From Acanthamoeba lenticulata (Eukaryota; Discosea; Longamoebia; Acanthamoebidae), in contig NAVB01000273.1 of the NCBI GenBank assembly GCA_002179805.1, positions 1-52,007 of the forward strand: a DNA stretch of 52,007 nucleotides, given 5' to 3'. Below the pieces are notes generated by a model that searched no databases, had not been told where the DNA came from, and worked only from the letters and a program-made list of their open reading frames with translations. Numbering within the stretch: position 1 is the stretch's first letter; each line of letters opens with the position of its first letter. The translations under genes and the position numbers were made by a program. This document shows positions 10,530-21,100 of this stretch, one piece after another.

Positions 10530-11343
10530 TATGCTTTTGATGTTATGTTTGTTTTTTAATATTATTTTATTTCTTTTAATTGTGCTGACGTGGCGGCACC
10601 AGCGCTGAAAAGGACACCAGGTGCCTCTACGCTTCTCGGGCAGAAGAGAGAAAAGGGCGCGAAGAACTGTTTTGGCCGAACAAGCGTAACCCACCGACGG
10701 TGCTCACGTGGGCGCAGAAGGAGAGAGTATCCTTCACGAAGGTGCTATGTCACAGAGCAGTCATAAGTGAGGCCTGGAGGCTGGTGGCACATGACGCTCG
10801 AGCCGGTACATCCCAACGGCAGGTCGATGAACCTCCCCGTAGGTTCTACCAAGGGCCCGAGCTTCTGGAGGTGAGTAGACAGGTCGTGTCATTTTCCCAA
10901 GCCTAGACCCCATCTCGAGACGTATTGTCAAACATACGGAGTTTCCAGATCACCGGCCGGGCCCGAGTGGAGGAGAAAACTCGGGGCAACCCTGGTTTAT
11001 CTTTGCCCATTGGTGCGATAAACCAGGAAAGCCCGACCCAACGGGCCATAGACGCTGATTGGGCAGGATTGACTGGAATGCGCAACAACTAGAAAACCGA
11101 AGCTGGAGACAACAAGACCTTCTTCTTCTGCTTCCTCACCGGGAACTGTCATCATCCCCTACCTACCTCATCACCTCGCTTATCCGACGACATCGCTACA
11201 TTGGGCCGCACCTTTCACCTTTTCCCCAGAGCGTCATCCACCACTTGTGCCACCCACACCGACGTCGGTGCACCCTTCCGCAGAGGCCTTCCCTCCTATC
11301 TCACCTGCTCTACCAACCGTGTGGCCTCTTGCGTCGTAGGCAC
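10530..11343. promoter_or_regulatory. Divergent intergenic region, DGK / Frizzled-like
   Basis: The two flanking genes start on either side and point away from each other, so this 0.8 kb should carry both promoters. The part next to the kinase is AT-rich (about 10530-10590). No convincing coding sequence is present; the open frame at 10700-10906 has no recognisable domain. A perfect 11-bp inverted repeat at 10991-11027 and an ATTGG (inverted CCAAT) core in its loop are the only distinct signals. Confidence 0.5.
10991..11027. repeat. Perfect 11-bp inverted repeat with 15-nt loop
   Basis: CCTGGTTTATC (10991-11001) is matched by GATAAACCAGG (11017-11027). The loop contains TGCCCATTGG. It lies about 320 bp upstream of the Frizzled-like start codon. 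It could be a two-site protein-binding element or an RNA hairpin; nothing in the sequence decides between them. Confidence 0.75.
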
Positions 11344-14206
11344 ATGAAGTCCACCACCGCCTTCGTGTTGGTCTCCAGTACGTCTCCACTCTTCTCTTAC
11401 GTGTTCTCCCACAGTTTGGTTGGTCCTCCAACCCGCGGAAGCCGTCAGCTCTGGCTGCACGACCAATCGGCACTGCTCTTCAAGCTGAGGTGCTCTTGCT
11501 GATGCCCAACCCTCCTCCACACCGCGTTGAGCAGTTTTTGTGGCCGTCACTCTGCTGGTGGCCGCTCCCTCGCCCGTTGCCGCTCAGTCCTGCTCCACAA
11601 CCTTCCGTGGGTCGCCTCTGACCAACTTCAAGTGCGACAGCATCGTCAGCACGGACACAGTCCTTTTCCTGGCCGCGAATCAGACCTACGAAGACGTACA
11701 TCCCTTTTCCTCCTGCTCCTTGTGTTGAGTATCGGTTTTTTTAGCTTATCTATTTTGTTGGTAGCAAGGTGCCCATTGGTGGGCGCGATTTTGTTTAGTT
11801 TTAGCCAGCCAATATTTACCAAAAACAAATCGTATCATCGCGCTAATACTCTCACCTTACGCCACCACACAGGTCGACGCTTCGGCCCAGGAGAGCGCTC
11901 GGCTGTTTGGCGCTTTTGTGTCTCCCGCTTGTCGCACGGCCGCCCTCCGCCTCGTGTGCCTGGGCAAGTTCCTCAAGTGCACCGCCTCCGCCACGACCGG
12001 ATGTGCGCATCTCTCTGGAGTTTTCATTCTTTTTATTATCATTTTCGTTGTTGGTGGCGCACTGTCCTGTCCGCTCACGCCGCTGCCTGACTGGTCCCGT
12101 CCACCACACCAGTGACGCTCTACCCGCCCTGTCGCTCGGTATGCGAGACCATGGTTCTGGAGTGCAGTGCGGTCGCCGCCAAGCTGGGCGTCAGCTCCCT
12201 TTTGCCCAACTGCGACCAGACGTCCAACGCCACCGGCCCGACGGTTCCGATCTACCCGCCTGACTTCAGCGGCCAATGCGTGACGGGTCCCGAGGAGCTC
12301 GGTACCGCATAACAACTACATCGCCTCCTTCCCCGACAATGGCCAAATCTCATCCGTCCCCATGGGGACCCGCAGTGATCCCGTACTCGCAGGCCGACTG
12401 TCCGTACCCGCTGCAGTACGACTCGGAGGGCACGCTCGGTACGGTTGGCCCCGGCTTGGCGTTCCTCCAGCTCAGCTGACATCGAGCCAAACAGGGGAGC
12501 CGCTCGAGATGTGCAAGCAAAAGTGCCGGTCCACGGTGTGGTCCGACGACGTGTGGATCGGCGGCTACACCCTCATCTACGTCCTTGGGTTGATCAGCTT
12601 CATCGAAGGCATCTTCCTCCTCTTGTCGTGGCTCCTCAACCCCAAGACCCGGCGCTTCCCCTTCAACACCATCACCTTCTTCGTCTTCTCCCTGTGGCCG
12701 GTCTCGTTCGTCGTCATGTGGGGTACGTCGCCTGCTCTTCGCCTGCTGGCCGACGGCCGCACGTTGGAGCTGATGAGGTCACACTGCACGCAGGCGCCTT
12801 CTTCAACATGGCTGGCGAGGACATCATGTGCACGTGGGACAGCCCGCCGCAGCCCATCGTCATGGACAACGCCGGGGACAACCACGGGCAGGGCGTGGCC
12901 TGCATCATTCAGGGCATCGTGACCTACTACTGCGTCCTGGCCTGCGTCATCTGGTGGTTCTTCGTCAACGTCGACTGCGCCCTGCAGCTCTTCCTCAACG
13001 TCCGCATCGAGCGATTCCGCTGGCTGCAGCCGATTTACCACCTCATCGGTTCGCCCGCCCACCTCCTCCTCAGCGAGGCCGTCGTCTGTTGTGTGTGTAA
13101 AGCTTGGGCGCAGCCCTTCCGCGCTTTCCTCAGTCCTGACTCGCGCGCGGGCGGCACTGTGGGGAACCAGGCTGGGGCGTTCCGCTCATCGGGCTAGCCT
13201 TCCTCCTGGGCTTCGAGAAGATCGGCTACGAGAACACCTTCCCCGTGTGCCAGGTCTATCTCGACGAGCACAAGTCGTGGTGGGGTATGTGCTGCTACTC
13301 ACTTCCGTCGTTCCAAGCAACCTGTCGGTGATCCAATTTCTAACGCGCCTGCGTGCTGTCCAAATGGCGACTATGGTGGGTGGTGTTACTCCAATTCTGC
13401 TGAACTTTCCTGATCGGCGACTTCCTTGGCAGATTGGAGCTTCTTTTTTGGCCCCAGTACGTAGTTCCGCTACCTGGTTGGTTGCACATGCCACCTGAAC
13501 TCATATCTTTCTCAATTGCGGCAGTGATGTTCTTTACGCTCCTTGGAATGTTCCTTATGTTCCCTGGCATCGTCTTCCTCATCGTGGTACATATCCTCCG
13601 CTGTACAACCTGCCATTCGTGCCCCCAAGCTCACACTCGTGTGCCGTTTATCGGTCACCACTCAAGCTGATCGTGCGTAGGCTGGCGAGCGGCCAACGCT
13701 CCAAGCGCGATTTGTGGGCCTTCTCTCGCCTCTACGTGTCCCTGTTCATCATCTGGGCCTTCACCATTTTCGTGTACGCCTACCGAGCCAACGTCGAGGA
13801 CCGGCGGGAGGACGTCATCCAGGCCGTCACGGACCAGGTCGAGTGCAGCCTCCTCACGGGCGAGGAGTGCGAGCTGGAGACCACCTTCAACCACGGCCTC
13901 TGGTTCCTTTCGCTCATCGCGCTCACGGGCCTGATCCCGCTGGTCTTCGCGACGCTTGGCACGACCAAGGTACACCACACTCCGGCGCAAAGCAAACCTG
14001 GATTAGGCAAGTGGGACTTGAGTTGCCTGATCCTTGCTGCTCGCTCTCTTGAAATGGTGCATTGGCAGGTCACGTGGGAGTTTTGGGTTAAGCTTTTCCG
14101 CTGTAGTGGCGAAGAAAGTCCGCCCAAGCACATTTGGTCGGTCATCAGCGGGCGCCACCTCGAAGACGATGACCGCGGATTCGAGCTTCGCCAGTACGAC
14201 AAGTGA
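11344..14206 (+). CDS. Frizzled/Smoothened-like receptor with cysteine-rich domain
   Basis: Eleven exons keep frame: 11344-11377, 11535-11695, 11873-12002, 12113-12301, 12376-12438, 12495-12722, 12794-13048, 13171-13288, 13433-13586, 13667-13969, 14069-14206 (590 aa). The start is the ATG whose exon joins to form a signal peptide, MKSTTAFVLVSIFVAVTLLV. The ectodomain carries the Frizzled CRD pattern: C..F/C, ACRTAALRLVCLGKFLKC, YPPCRSVCETMVLEC and later Cys. Seven hydrophobic segments follow, starting with YTLIYVLGLISFIEGIFLLL and with NPKTRRFPFN in the first loop. The tail continues as FWVKLFRCSGEES and has no long C-terminal domain. Dictyostelium has related fsl receptors, and no Wnt is known in amoebae, so the ligand is unknown. 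Coupling to G proteins is inference. Confidence 0.8.
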
Positions 14207-14543
14207 GTGGCACCTCCTTGGCCGGGCTCGCAGAACCATCGCGCCTACTTCCGAGTTTGCTTTGTACAAAACATATTCTGACAAATCCAGAATCCTTTTA
14301 TGGAACTGCCCATTGCATTGCGACATGCGATGAATTCACTTATTTGATCATAAACACCACAAGATGGAAGGTGTACGATATAAATGGATCGCATCACGAT
14401 CTTGGTAAGATCTCCGTTGGCTTGGCGTCCATTGCAACAACGGCCACAGAAACCAAACTTGAGTGCAGAAACCAAACTGGGCTGGGTCAGGGACTTTGCT
14501 GTTCTTCCAGCGTAGCTTCTTTTTCAACTTTTTATACCCTCTC
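14207..14543. other. Intergenic region
   Basis: It lies between the Frizzled-like stop and the GATA protein start on the same strand. A frame through it (TYLIINTTRWKVYDING and onward) is open but has no start after a clean splice site and no known domain. I call no gene here. It probably carries the end of one transcript and the promoter of the next. Confidence 0.4.
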
Positions 14544-15443
14544 ATGGAGTCTCCACCGCTCATCTACGGTCGGAGCCCTTCTCCCTCCACCTGCGCTAGC
14601 CATGACGCTCTTCACAATTGCTCTGCTTTGGGGGCTTTTCATCCCAGCTCCACATCTCTGTCGCCAATGACATCTGCATCTCTACCATGGCCAGCTTTGT
14701 CTCCACGTTGTTCCCTTTCCGCTGCATCATTTCCCGTCCTCTCGCCGCTGGAGCTATGCTTTCCGCGCCTCCCAGTGATGCTGGACAATGAGCACCAACG
14801 CCATTGTCAAGAGGCCCCTTCTCAACCACATACAACATGCCTTTGTCAGGTTCGTTTTTTCTGCCTCCTCCAGCTGGTTTCCTGAGCTGGGTTGTGGACG
14901 TTCATGCCCTGGTGTGCTCACCGTCCTGCTACACAGGGATGGTCGGTGTTCACCTTGCCGCCAAACCAGGGACTGACGCCAGAACACCACCAATATCGCT
15001 TCGGTCTGTCATCAACGTCGAATCCTCCCTTGCATGACGTAGACACCTCATCTGCAACAACTACCTCCCTCTACGCTTCACCATCAACCAATACCTTGAG
15101 ATACACAACAACGCATAAAACCTCAAGAGGAAGAAAGGTTCGTACCTCCATTCCTTACCCCGCTTAGTCACGAGGTACCAATCTGTCAACTTGTACATAG
15201 AAGAGGCAGCGAACCAAAGTGGCGCACGTTTGTGAACACTGTCTGGCCAACAGCTCGCCAGCTTGGCGGCGAGGGCCAGCTGGATGGTACACCCCACCAT
15301 GAAGAATACCGACAACAAGACGTGCGTCGCAACCTGACATATGCGTGTGTGTCAGGCTATGTAACCGATGTGGGCTCAAGTATCACGCAACCATCAAAGC
15401 GGGCCGAAAAGACGTGATGGCCTTGTCGTTTATCCTCAACTGA
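14544..15443 (+). CDS. GATA-type zinc-finger protein
   Basis: Exons 14544-14849, 14937-15137, 15201-15286 and 15356-15443 keep frame (226 aa). The first two exons encode a Ser/Pro/Thr-rich region. The third begins with the basic stretch KKRQRTKV and then CEHCLANSSPAWRRGP, and the fourth gives LCNRCGLKYHATIKAGRKDV and stops. C-x2-C, the PAWRRGP core and LCNRCGL are diagnostic of GATA zinc fingers, so it should bind GATA-like DNA in the nucleus. The spacing between Cys pairs is 16 residues, one or two fewer than the usual 17-20, and the protein ends soon after the finger. The N-terminal start is uncertain: the first in-frame ATG after an upstream stop-free stretch was used. Confidence 0.72.
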
Positions 15444-15525
15444 GATGACGTGGCGTGCTGTGCGAAATAAAAAAAAACATTTTCTTTATTTCTGATTACA
15501 CAGATTGGTGCACAAAGAAGGAAGA

Positions 15526-16487
15526 ATGACCAGCTCTAAATGCTTTGCCGCTTTCTTGGTCATTGTGGCACTCTCCCTCAGCTTCCCCAGTGCCCAAAGC
15601 TTCGTGTTTGAAGGTGCCTTCTGCCGTTGCTCTAGATCAACCGCTCCCCCCCCCCATCTGTCATTGATTTCGCTTGTCTGCCACAGTGGAGGCGCACAAA
15701 GTGGAATGCTTCTATGAGAGCGTGCCCATCGGCGCTCCCGTCAACGTCCGCTACCAAGTCATCAAGGGTACACCGTCTTCATGCTCTCCGCATCATCTGT
15801 CGCTTTCTTTCTTCGCCCCCTCTCTACTCTCGGTGTTTTCTTGTTTGTTGGGCGCTGTTGTGAGATACAAGTGCGCGGAAGGCTGACTTTGTACTTCTGC
15901 GCATGTGTGCAGGCGGTTTCCTGGACGTGGACGTCAACATGTTTGATCCGCACCGCGCGCCCATCTACGAAGCCGAGCGGGAGACCGAGGGCAGCTTCGC
16001 CTTCTCGGCCGAGAGCGAGGGCGACTACCAAATTTGCTTCAGCAACCGCATGTCGACCCTCACCCCGAAAACTGTCAGCTTGATGGTCATCGTCGGCAAG
16101 CCCCCGTCCAAGGGCACCGGTGCCGCGCTGGAACCCCTCGAGGCCGAGGTTCGTCAGATCTCGCAGGGCGTCGAAGAGCTGCAGCACGGCCAGGTTTCCT
16201 CTCCTCCTTTCATCTTCATCCTCTTCATCCCTCTTCGTCTCTTCCGGGAGGAGAAGACCTCTTTCTCACCTATACATCCTTTTTTCTTCTGCTGTGGTGA
16301 TGTGACGCAACAACAACAACAACAGACCTACCTGAAGAATCGCGAGTCGGCGAGCAGGGATACTTCCGAGAGCACCAACGCGCGCGTGCTCTGGTACAGC
16401 GTGTTGGAGGCCCTGGCCCTGATCTCCGTCAGTGCCTACCAGGTCTACGCCATCAAGCGCTTCTTCGAGGTCAAGGTCACGATCTAG
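15526..16487 (+). CDS. TMED2: p24/TMED2-type cargo receptor
   Basis: Exons 15526-15613, 15687-15767, 15913-16193 and 16326-16487 give 203 aa, the normal family length. p24 proteins cycle between ER and Golgi in COPII/COPI vesicles and help sort GPI-anchored cargo. Residues 1-24 form a signal peptide. The GOLD domain runs from KVECFYESVPIGAPVNVRYQ to the CFSN segment (two Cys for its disulphide). A coiled-coil with EVRQISQGVEELQ follows, then one membrane segment at about 172-195 and the tail KRFFEVKVTI. The FF motif followed by EV points to the beta subfamily. The tail has K-V where the family usually has two basic residues. Intron 3 ends in a CAA repeat just before the acceptor. Confidence 0.9.
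16307..16325 (+). repeat. CAA repeat at splice acceptor
   Basis: (CAA)n forms the last bases of intron 3 of the p24 gene. Every repeat ends in CAACA, so only the final CAG provides the acceptor AG. Confidence 0.75.
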
Positions 16488-16823
16488 GCGACAAAAGCAC
16501 GAGCTCTGCCCTCTTTGTTCTTAGAGGGCAAAATAAAATAACCGATCAAAATAGAGATCGACCTGGTGTGGGTCTTGGACCCAATCCTCTGTGCGGCGCG
16601 GCGAGAGATCCTCTCGCGCTCGAGCTTCAGTCGCGTAGTGGACTCCGGAGGGCTGCTTCGCTTTTTCTTTTTCTTTTCTTTATTTCTCTGCAAAATCGTT
16701 TTTTGTGCTGACGTTTTCCTTTTCTGGGCCACTCGCTACCAATCGCGGTCACGTCCTCTCCACAAGAGACGTGAACAAGGAAGAAAAGAAGAGGAAGAGG
16801 GTGCTCCAAGAGCAACCATAGAT
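16488..16823. other. Intergenic region
   Basis: It lies between the p24 stop and the next start on the same strand. An AAAATAAAATAA stretch (about 16529-16541) probably serves as the p24 polyadenylation signal. The rest contains a T-rich tract (about 16659-16700) and no supported gene. Confidence 0.5.
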
Positions 16824-18103
16824 ATGACACATCTCCACATGAAGGGGCACTCTCGCCTTCTTGTCGGGAGTCTCCTTCTCCTCTCCATCCTCTGTTTCTT
16901 CACATGGACAGCCAGTGGCGCTACAACACAACCTGCTCGCGGTGTAAACAGTCAGCGACGCAGCACCGCCTCCAAAACAACGCGCAACCCAGCCGCTTTG
17001 TTCATCCTTTCCGAAACGAACACCGACTACACGGACCTCTCCCCTGCCAAGCTGGCCGTCGTGGCCAACAGCATCGTGGATGAAGTGCCGGACGAGGACA
17101 TCTCGTCCGAGAACATTGTTCAGTTGTCGGGGGGCATCTGGGTGCAAGATTTCAACTTCACCTACTCCAACGCGCTCGACGTGGTGGATGGCCATGCCGC
17201 GGCTGCTCTGGTCTCGCTTCTGGTGGCGTCGGGCACCAAACACTGCAGCTCTGGTCTCTGCGTACGGGACGTGAACGAGGCTTGGACTCGCGGTGCTATT
17301 GAACGAGGGTGCGTTCTTCTTCTTCTTCTTCTTCTTCGCCTTCTTCTGCTTGCCCGCTACGCCAGGAGGTTCACAGCGTTTGGGGGCAGGGTCCAGCAAC
17401 GGGAGGCGCTCAACCTGTTCGAGGAGACCCCCTCCACGCCGGGAGGCCTCATCCAACAGATGATCGGCAACCTGGGCTGGGGGCAGTTCAAGATGAAGAA
17501 GCGCCCGGATAACTCCAGCTCCATCCTCTTCAAGGGTGCGTCGTCCCACCATGCAGGGCCGGTCATCGCACTTGGCTGGAGCTGCTTGCTGATGGACTCG
17601 TATGCGCACAGCCGCCACGTCGGTAGCAAAGACCGCGTTTAGCGATCTGGTGGCGAGAAACACGCGGCAAGTGACGTCGCTGATGCAGAAGAAGAACCTG
17701 CAGGGATTGATCGACTTCTCCTACGACATCGACATCACTCCCTTCATCGAAAAGCTGCAAAAGTACAACCTCGTGCTCAAGCTGGGCATCAACAGGCGAG
17801 GACCGAAGGAGTCGATCACTCTGATCTTCACCAAGGCTTTCCTCCAGTCCTTCAAGCTCACCATGCCCGGTACTGCTTCTTCTTCTTCTCTTCGTCTCTT
17901 GATCAACTTGTGGCGCTTTAGACGACCGTTCCTCACGCAGCAACTCGTCCTGCTTAGACGCTACGCTGAACCCCGGGGGAGATATCCTGGAGGAGCTGGC
18001 GTGGAGGTACGAGTCCATGTCCGTCATCTACGACCCTGGATTCAAGAGCACGCTGGAGACGTTCCACGGCCAGAATGACTACTTCCCGTCGTCCTCTTCT
18101 TGA
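16824..18103 (+). CDS. Predicted secreted protein, function unknown
   Basis: Exons 16824-17308, 17366-17535, 17612-17869 and 17958-18103 keep frame (352 aa). The start gives MTHLHMKGHSRLLVGSLLLL, a signal peptide that ends near residue 32 (after TASG). I recognise no domain. The mature protein is mixed alpha/beta by composition, with the segments NIVQLSGGIWVQDFNFTYSN, LIDFSYDIDITPFIEKLQKY and ESMSVIYDPGF, two Cys (TKHCSSGLC) near residue 150, and no further membrane segment, so it is probably secreted or lysosomal. Codon use matches its neighbours. Intron 1 carries a CTT repeat (about 17312-17337). AAATAAA follows the stop (about 18122). The FANCI start is only 96 bp downstream. Confidence 0.7.
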
Positions 18104-18199
18104 GCTGTCTTGTGAAAAGAGAAAATAAATGGAAAAGGGGCAGGAAAAAACAAAAAACCGTTGTCTTTTGCGTTCTTCTTCCCGGCCCGTGCATGGCAC

Positions 18200-21100
18200 A
18201 TGTCGGCTTCCCTCGTGGCGAAGCTGTTCACCGGTGCCTCCCAACCCAGCCTCATAGGGCTTCATTATTTATCTTTTGACTTACCGATCTCCGCAGATGA
18301 TCAGCTGGCAGGAGGGGGCCACGACCTCGGCAGCGCCGGGGAGCTACGGGCGGCGCGGTTGGCGCTCCCCCTGCTGCAGTGGCTGGCGGACCAGCATCGC
18401 CGCAAGCAGGTCCGCGACTTGCCCGACGCCACGGCACCGGCTGCTGACCAAGGCGTTTTTGAGACCGGCGCCGTGAGCCGCCTGGTCGCGGCCGCGCTCG
18501 CTCGCAACTGGACGTCCTTGTCCCTGCCCGCTCTGGCCGCACTCCTGCGCGTCCTCAGCTCCGAGTGCGCCACCTTCCTCCCGCTCCACTCGGTCCGTCC
18601 TTCCGTTCCTCTACGTCAACCCCGCAAACGTTCGCGTTGCTTACGGCAAGAGGGGGGCGGAGCAGGCCGAGGAGGTGGCGCGTCGCACATGTGCAGTCGC
18701 GCGAGGACACCTGGCCCCGCCGCCAGAGCCGAAGGGCCAAGCCCCAGCCAACGACGGCCTCGTGGTGAGCCTGCTGGAGGCCCTCCTGAGCCTGGCCGAG
18801 CAGAACGGCGCACCGGGCCTCATCCGCTCCGCCTGCTCCCTCTTTGCGCTGGTTCTCGATCACCACCACTTGCATCACCGCCACCCATTGCTCATCGTCA
18901 TTGTCACCATGATCGTGGCCTCCAGCGTGCGGTTCTGACGCGTTGTCTCTCGACAGGTGGCGGAGCACGACGGCCACAGGCTGCTCGGCCGCGCGTTCGA
19001 CTGCGTGCGGATGACCCTCCACGCATCGCCCCTGCTGGCGCAGATGCTCTACCAGCGCTACCTGCACGCCCCATGGTCGGCCGGTGATACCGCCGACACC
19101 ACTGCCAGCGACACTGCACCCCAGGCGAGCCCCTCCGATGCGCTCCTGCTGCTCGCGCTCTCTACTCTGCCCGATCGGCGCCTCGAGGTACCTCCGGCCA
19201 TCCCTTTGTTCATAGGGCCTTTGGACCTAACCCACGCCGCCCGCACAGGCGTACGACCTGCTCGAGCGCGCGCTGGCGCCTTGCCGCTCGCCCTTGATGA
19301 CGATGATGGCCCCCGTGGCGGCGACGGCTGATGTCGACACCGATGCCGGCCGGTGGATGGACGAACGCGCCGCGGCAGAATCGATGGTGGCGGCCATTGC
19401 GGTCGGCGGAGATGAGCTCGTGCGCCTTTTGTGCGACTTCGCGTTCTTCCTCGTGAGCGAGCCCGCCCCGGGCGTCTTTCCCAAGGGCGAGTCGGGCGGC
19501 GCCGAGTGGGCGGACATGCTGAACCCGCACGGCGGCGACGCGCTTCTCGGCCCCGACGGTGCCACTCTCGACGACGACAACAATGATGCCGATGACGACG
19601 ATGGAGGAGACATCGACTGCGGCACCGAAGCCGCGCCCGAAGCCGAAGACGGCCAACGACAGGAGCACGAGGCGCGCCTGGGGCTCGGCCAGCGGCTCTT
19701 GGTTCATGTGCGTCCCCTCGCCCTCGACCAGGCACTGCTGTGCCCGGTCGCTAATCAGAATGGCGCAGGCGTTCGTGCGACACGCCCCTGCGCGCGTGTC
19801 GATCTTCGAGCGCGTGTTCGCGCGTGCGTCAGACGCCGAGCGCACACGCGGCACGCGCGCAGCCTGCACGTCGGTCCTGGCTGCCCTGGCCGCCCACCAG
19901 CCGCGCCAGCTGGCGGCCCTTCTGGCCGAGACCCTGCCCCACTGGTACCCCTTCGTCTTCCCTCCCCGTCCGGAGGGCCGCCGTCGTCATGTGGCTCAGG
20001 CCCTGGGCCGCGCGCTCGCGCAGGGCCGATCACTGCGCCCGAATGCCTCGCGACGTTTCGCACCCGATCCTGCGGGCGCTCCTGCCGCTGGGCCGCCACG
20101 ACGCCGCGTTTTGCGTTCGTTTTTCGCTCTTCCCCCCCCCCCCATCCACCGGAAGTGACGCCGGAGCTAAACCTCGACGGCGCCTTTGCAGAACCAATTG
20201 CTCAAGTTCGTCACGTCCGCCATGTCCGACGACGACAGCGACGCCGCCTCGCGCCAGTTTGCGGTGCACGGGCTGTGCACGCTGCTGGCCTCCCCGGCGT
20301 CAGGCGTGGCCCCGCACGAGGCCGGCCCGCTGCTCGGCCGGGCCTTGGCGCTGCCGCTCAACGCCAGGAAGCATTTCTACGACGCGCTCGACACCATGAT
20401 GCTCCTCGCCGACGCTGACGCCGGAGTTGGTGGCGGCGATGACGACCCGGCCGAGGCCGCGACGCGCCATCGCGACGTGTTGGCGGCCCTGCACGCGCTC
20501 CTGTTTGACCGCCTGGCGCACTACTTCTGCGCCGGCGAGCTTGGCGCTCAGGCGGGCTCCGCGCGCCTGGCCATCCTCGCCTGCTTCGAGCCCATCCACG
20601 GAAGCGACCACCGAGGGGCCTCCTCGGCGGCGCCGTCGTCAGCGCTGTCGTTGCACATCCGGATGCGCGAGCTCGTTCCGGAGCTGCTGCGCTGCCTCGC
20701 GCGCTGCACGGCGCTCCGTCTGGGCACGCACCAGCAAAACGACCCTCTTTCTGGTGCGTGCACTCGACACACGAGCGGGGGGGGGGAGGAGCACACGCGC
20801 TCACCGCACGCCCACGCGCGCGTGTGTCTAATGATCCCTCATGGGCGAACCTGCACAGACCGCACACGCGAGCTCTTGGGCTCGCTGGTAGAGCAGATGA
20901 TCAACGCCACGGCCGACGCCACTCCCGGGGCAGAGCCGCATACGTCCATGCTCGTGGGCCTGGTGAGCGACTCCGGCGCCGGGGCCACGGGGCAGCAGTC
21001 TTCTCCTGCGGCACGTCGGCGCGCGACCAGCCTGGCCACCGCTTCATCGCCATCTTCGTCGTCGTCATCGTCGCCTGGGAGCCTCGTCCGGAGGAAATTG

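Noticed and set aside
10700..10906. Short plus-strand frame between DGK and the Frizzled-like gene
   Set aside because: No domain, no clear start, and no splice partner that extends it.
14203..14670. Open frame after the Frizzled-like stop
   Set aside because: Begins at a non-ATG codon and overlaps the start of the GATA gene in another frame; composition is not convincing.
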